Assembly (NCBI RefSeq): GCF_026151205.1
Contig: NC_087082.1
Span: 15,657,365-15,721,364 of the forward strand
DNA length: 64,000 nt
Origin: Bolinopsis microptera
Taxonomy: Eukaryota > Ctenophora > Tentaculata > Lobata > Bolinopsidae
Direction: 5' to 3'
The position numbers and the translations under genes are program-made. The notes below the pieces were generated by a model. The model was not told where the DNA came from and made no database searches. It saw only the letters and a list, made by a program, of their open reading frames with translations. Positions 60,419-64,000 of this stretch are shown one piece after another. The stretch's first letter is position 1. Each line of letters begins with the position of its first letter.

Positions 60419-60892
60419 CCTGCAAAACAGTGCAATAATTAATCACTGAAGTATCCAGGTATACTGCTAACCGCTTATTGTTACTAATTGTGTACAACTT
60501 AGTATTTATTATGCTGCAATGTTCATTACAAATGCAATGATTTATCAAATGTTCAGAGGTAGATGAAATTCATTTCTCCTAATAAAATTCTAGTCATTTA
60601 TTATCAAAATGCCTATGATACGTTTTTTAAAACTAAAATATTTAATAGCAAATCACAGAAATACCCTATGTAACACAAGTTACAACCCCTTTAAAAGTTC
60701 AAAAGTTTGATTTAAAAATACAAATAAAATAAATAAAAGTTTTCTAAAATAATTCACAGTGCTCCATGATAAAGCAAATCACTATTCCAAACATAAAAAA
60801 GAATAAATAACTCTTTGAGATTTTGAATACTTTTATAACATGGTAGGATCACAAATTATCTTTAAAAGATAATACTGGGTAAAGCTTAAAAG

Positions 60893-61022
60893 CTACGAAG
60901 TCTGTTGAACAGCAGTTCTGGCAGTTGATTTTAAATAATCGTCATGGTCATAGATAACTTTTATCATCAGTGAGCAACTTGGGCATTTAGCAATTTCTTC
61001 TCCATTTTCTAATTCTTCTTTG
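60893..61022 (-). CDS. DPH3: DPH3 zinc-ribbon protein, last exon only
   Basis: DPH3 (CSL-type zinc finger) donates electrons to DPH1-DPH2 in diphthamide synthesis on eEF2 and also serves the Elongator pathway. The exon follows TTTATCAG/ and reads [20 protein letters not shown] then [17 protein letters not shown], ending QQTS-stop. CPSC is the second half of the zinc ribbon; the first half (CPCGD) must lie in an upstream exon. That exon was not found between 61023 and 64000, so the intron is longer than 2.9 kb or the copy is broken. It lies 475 bp upstream of the TRMT10A start on the same strand. Confidence 0.85.
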
Positions 61023-61109
61023 CTGATAAAGAGGATGTTAGATTTCAAAAAGGTAGCAAAATGAAGGATACAATCCGGAAAAAAAGACCAGAGGCAATAC
61101 ATAGGTGTG

Positions 61110-61490
61110 GTGGGTGCAGAATTGCACTATTGACCTAACACCGCACTTTTTTGCACCATCGGCTGCTATCCGTTTTTATCAGATTTGCTTAAGTTTGGTA
61201 CTGCTGTGTAATGTAGCACTGACGTTCGATAATATCGATATTTGATTAAAAAAGAGGGTGAATCTCATCGAGCTGCAAGCTGGAACGTAATCAATGGTGA
61301 GATTGACATTGAGGCACTTTAATCACGATTAGATATTATACTATAGTTATACTTATAGTTATAAATTAGATTATATTATTATTATAGTTTATACACACAA
61401 TGTGTTAGCATCTAATGTTGTAAAGTTACAATATTGAATAATCTGCCTCGAATAATGTCACGATAAGCTCAACTAGCCCCAGTCATCCTG
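61110..61490 (+). repeat. Dispersed repeat family A, copy 3
   Basis: It starts GGTGTGGTGGGTGCAGAATT, continues GCACTATTGACCTAACACCG and TTTTTTGCACCATCGGCTGC, and ends near GCTCAACTAGCCCCAGTCAT. It is the uninterrupted form of the copy at 19578 and lies in the presumed DPH3 intron. Confidence 0.75.
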
Positions 61491-61659
61491 TCAATCTAAT
61501 CGCAAGAACTTCTATGAGGGTAATTCTATAAGACGTATAGATTTACACATTTAGCATTGTCAGAAGATTCATTGAAAGACATTAACTTTGGGGGGGGGGT
61601 GTCATGTCCGTCTATGTCCGCCTATGTCCTGTCCTTTTTGGATTCTATGAGACAACGGA

Positions 61660-61860
61660 CGTGTTTTTTGGGACATTGGCGGACACGGACGGACATTGGC
61701 GGACTCGGACGGACATTGGCGGACTCGGACGGACATTGGCGGACTCGGACGGACATTGGCGGACTCGGACGGACATTGGCGGACCCGGACGGACATTGGC
61801 GGACTTGGATGGACATTGGTGGACATTAGCGGACATTGGTGGACATTAGCGGACAAACAT
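61660..61860 (+). repeat. 20-bp tandem array
   Basis: GGACATTGGCGGACTCGGAC is repeated about eight times, then degrades into GGACATTGGT/GGACATTAGC 10-bp halves. A run of 10 G and GTCCGYCTATGTCC words precede it at 61590-61640. Confidence 0.95.
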
Positions 61861-61861
61861 T

Positions 61862-64000
61862 TTGAGGACTGAAGAGTACTGAAGAGTACTGAAGAGTACT
61901 GAGGAGGATGGCTGAGAAGGATGGCTGAGGAGGATGGCTGAGGAGGATGACTGAGGAGGATAACTGAGGAGGATGACTGAGAGGGAGGAGAAGGATCAGG
62001 AAGACCCAGGAGGAGGAGGACCCAGAAGGAGGACCTAGGAGGAGGAGGAGGAGAACTGAGGAGGATGACTCAGGAGGAGGAGGACTCAGGAGGAGGACTG
62101 AGGAGGACTGAGAAGGAGGAGGACTGAGGAGGATGGCTGAGGAGGATGGCTGAGGAGGATGACTGAGAGGGAGGAGGAGGAGGAAGAGGAGGAAGAGGAG
62201 GAAGAGGGCTGAGGAGGAGGAGGAGAAGGACTGAGGAGGAGAAGGAGGACCCAGGAGGAGGAGGACCCAGGAGGAGGACCCAGGAGGAGGACCCAGGAGG
62301 AGGACCCAGGAAAAGGCCCCAGGAGGAGGAGGACTGGGGAGGAGGAGAACTGTTGAGGACTGATGAGGAGGACTGAGGACGAGGAGGAGGAGTAGGAGGA
62401 GGACTGAGGAGGGGAGGAGGAAGAGGACTGGGGAGGATCAGGAAGACCCAGGAGGACCCAGGAGGAGGAGGAGGACCCAGGAGGAGGAGGAGGAGGACTG
62501 AGGAGGACTGAGGAGGAGGACTGACGATGACTGAGAAGGAGGAGGACTGAGGAGTACTGAGGAGGATGGCTGAGGAGGATGGCTGGGGAGGATGGCTGAG
62601 GAGGATGACTGAGGAGGATGAATGAGATGGAGGAGGAGGAGGACTCAGGAGGAGGACTCAGAAGGAAGAGGAGGAGGACTCAGGAGGAGGACTCAGGAGG
62701 AGGACTTAGGAGAAATGAGAAGGAGGACTGAGGAGAACTGAGGAGGAGGAGGAGGAGGACTGAATAGGAGGAGGAGAAGGAGGGGGACTGGGAGAGGACT
62801 GGGGAGGAGGAGGACTGATGAGAAGGATGAGGAGGAGGACCCAGGAGGAGGAGGACTGAGGACCGAGGAGGAAGAGGAGGAGGATGAAGAGGAGGAGGAG
62901 GACCCAGGAGGAGGAGGACTGAGGAGGAGGACTGAGGAGGACTGAGGAGGATGGCTGAGGAAGATGACTGAGAGGGAAGAGGAGGAGGAGGAGGAGGAGG
63001 ACTCAGGAGGAGGAGGAGGACTGAGGAGGACTGAGAAGGAGGAGGAGGAGGAGGAGGACTGAATAGGAGGAGGAGGGGGACTGGGGGAGGACTGAGGAGG
63101 AGGATGGAGGACTGAGGAGAAGGATGAGGAGGAGGACTGAGGACTGAGGAGGAAGAGGAGGAGGATGAAGAGGAGGAGGAGGACCCAGGAGGAGGACTGA
63201 GGAGGAGGATGGAGGACTGAGGAGAAGGATGAGGAGGAGGACTGAGGACTGAGGAGGAAGAGGAGGAGGATGAAGAGGAGGAGGAGGACCCAGGAGGAGG
63301 ACCCAGAAGGAGGACTCAGGAGGAGGAGGAGGACTGGGGAGGAGAAGGACTGTTGAGGACTGATGAGGAGAACTGAGGACGAGGAGGAGGAGTAGGGAGG
63401 AGGACTGAGGAGGGGAGGAGGAAGAGGACTGAGGAAGATCAGGAAGACCCAGGGGGAGGAGGAGGAAGAGTAGGAGGAGGAAGCATCTAAATGTTATTTC
63501 CATTTTTGTCCGTTTTTGTCCATTTTTGTCCGCTCTATTTTTTTGATCCCCCTATAACAGCAAAAATTGAACATTTTATTTGGCAATTTAGGTGTCCATT
63601 AGTAGGAGGAGGACTGAGGAGGGGAGGAGGAAGAGGACTGGAGAGGATCAGGAAGACCCAGGAGGACCCAGGAGGAGGAGGAGGAGGAGGACCCAGGAGG
63701 AGGAGGAGGACTGAGGAGGACTGAGGAGGAGGACTGACGATGACTGAGAAGGAGGAGGACTGAGGAGTACTGAGGAGGATGGCTGAGGAGGATGGCTGGG
63801 GAGGATGGCTGAGGAGGATGACTGAGGAGGATGAATGAGAGGGAGGAGGAGGAGGACTCAGGAGGAGGACTCAGAAGGAAGAGGAGGAGGACTCAGGAGG
63901 AGGACTCAGGAGGAGGACTCAGGAGGAGGACTTAGGAGAAATGAGAAGGAGGACTGAGGAGAACTGAGGAGGAGGAGGAGGAGGAGGACTGAATAGGAGG
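61862..64000 (+). repeat. Purine-rich GAGGA repeat tract, over 2.1 kb
   Basis: The plus strand is built almost only of GAGGA, GGACTGAGGA, GGATGGCTGA and GACCCAGGA words and continues past the window edge. A 110-bp non-repeat insert is at about 63486-63600. A block of roughly 330 bp (from about 62384) recurs nearly unchanged at about 63600, showing segmental duplication. Reverse frames rich in Ser/Pro/Leu are artefacts. Confidence 0.95.

Noticed and set aside
61557..61856. Five overlapping frames of 60-90 codons on both strands
   Set aside because: Produced by the 20-bp tandem array.
63003..63503. 166-codon minus frame rich in Leu, Ser and Pro
   Set aside because: Complement of the GAGGA tract; low complexity and no start context.

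Overview
This window is AT-rich nuclear DNA from an animal. The genes have GT-AG introns with consistent phases, and the gene set is metazoan: secreted alpha-carbonic anhydrases, a class A GPCR, CtIP/RBBP8, borealin, an NBR1/ILRUN-like protein, TRMT10A, DPH3 and a PRKCSH-like LDLa protein. Around them lie many MITEs, non-LTR retrotransposon pieces, satellites and low-complexity tracts. I cannot name the species. A marine invertebrate is likely, and a lineage with spliced-leader trans-splicing (for example hydrozoan, ctenophore or tunicate) would fit the start-codon pattern described below.

Layout. Bases 1-9.4 kb hold two tandem minus-strand alpha-carbonic anhydrase genes. The upstream copy (5770-9418) is complete with six exons and 264 residues. 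The downstream copy (4-995) runs off the window edge. Transposon debris lies between them. Bases 9.4-18.7 kb hold no gene I can support, but contain a 746-bp near-perfect foldback element and a 1-kb satellite of 32-bp units. Bases 18.7-21.2 kb hold the last two exons of a plus-strand single-span membrane protein. Bases 23.3-26.3 kb hold a complete six-exon minus-strand class A GPCR. Bases 26.4-41.5 kb are nearly gene-free, with one possible upstream GPCR exon and a few clustered transcription-factor-like motifs. Bases 43.6-61.0 kb are gene-dense, with seven genes all on the minus strand in the transcription order DPH3 (3' exon), TRMT10A, PRKCSH-like, an unknown 620-codon gene, borealin, NBR1/ILRUN-like and CtIP. 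Two non-LTR retrotransposon fragments interrupt this block. Bases 61.1-64 kb are a dispersed repeat, a 20-bp tandem array and more than 2 kb of purine-rich GAGGA repeat.

The most interesting observations are: (1) seven of nine visible start codons sit 1-4 nt behind a CAG or TAG splice acceptor, and seven neighbouring genes share one strand, which together suggest spliced-leader trans-splicing and perhaps polycistronic transcription; (2) the 3' end of a GPCR exon, including its 5' splice site, is triplicated, and the distal donor adds 26 in-frame residues inside TM1; (3) the unknown gene at 54-56 kb has two compensating homopolymer frameshifts and an in-frame upstream ATG cut off by one TAG; (4) the two carbonic anhydrase copies share a sharply bounded 89-bp identical tract that looks like gene conversion; (5) the large foldback element is bounded by TTAA. 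Functional links between genes are weak: CtIP (DNA end resection) and borealin (chromosome passenger complex) are mitotic/genome-stability genes, TRMT10A and DPH3 act in tRNA and eEF2 modification, and the rest look unrelated, as is usual for animal operon-like clusters.
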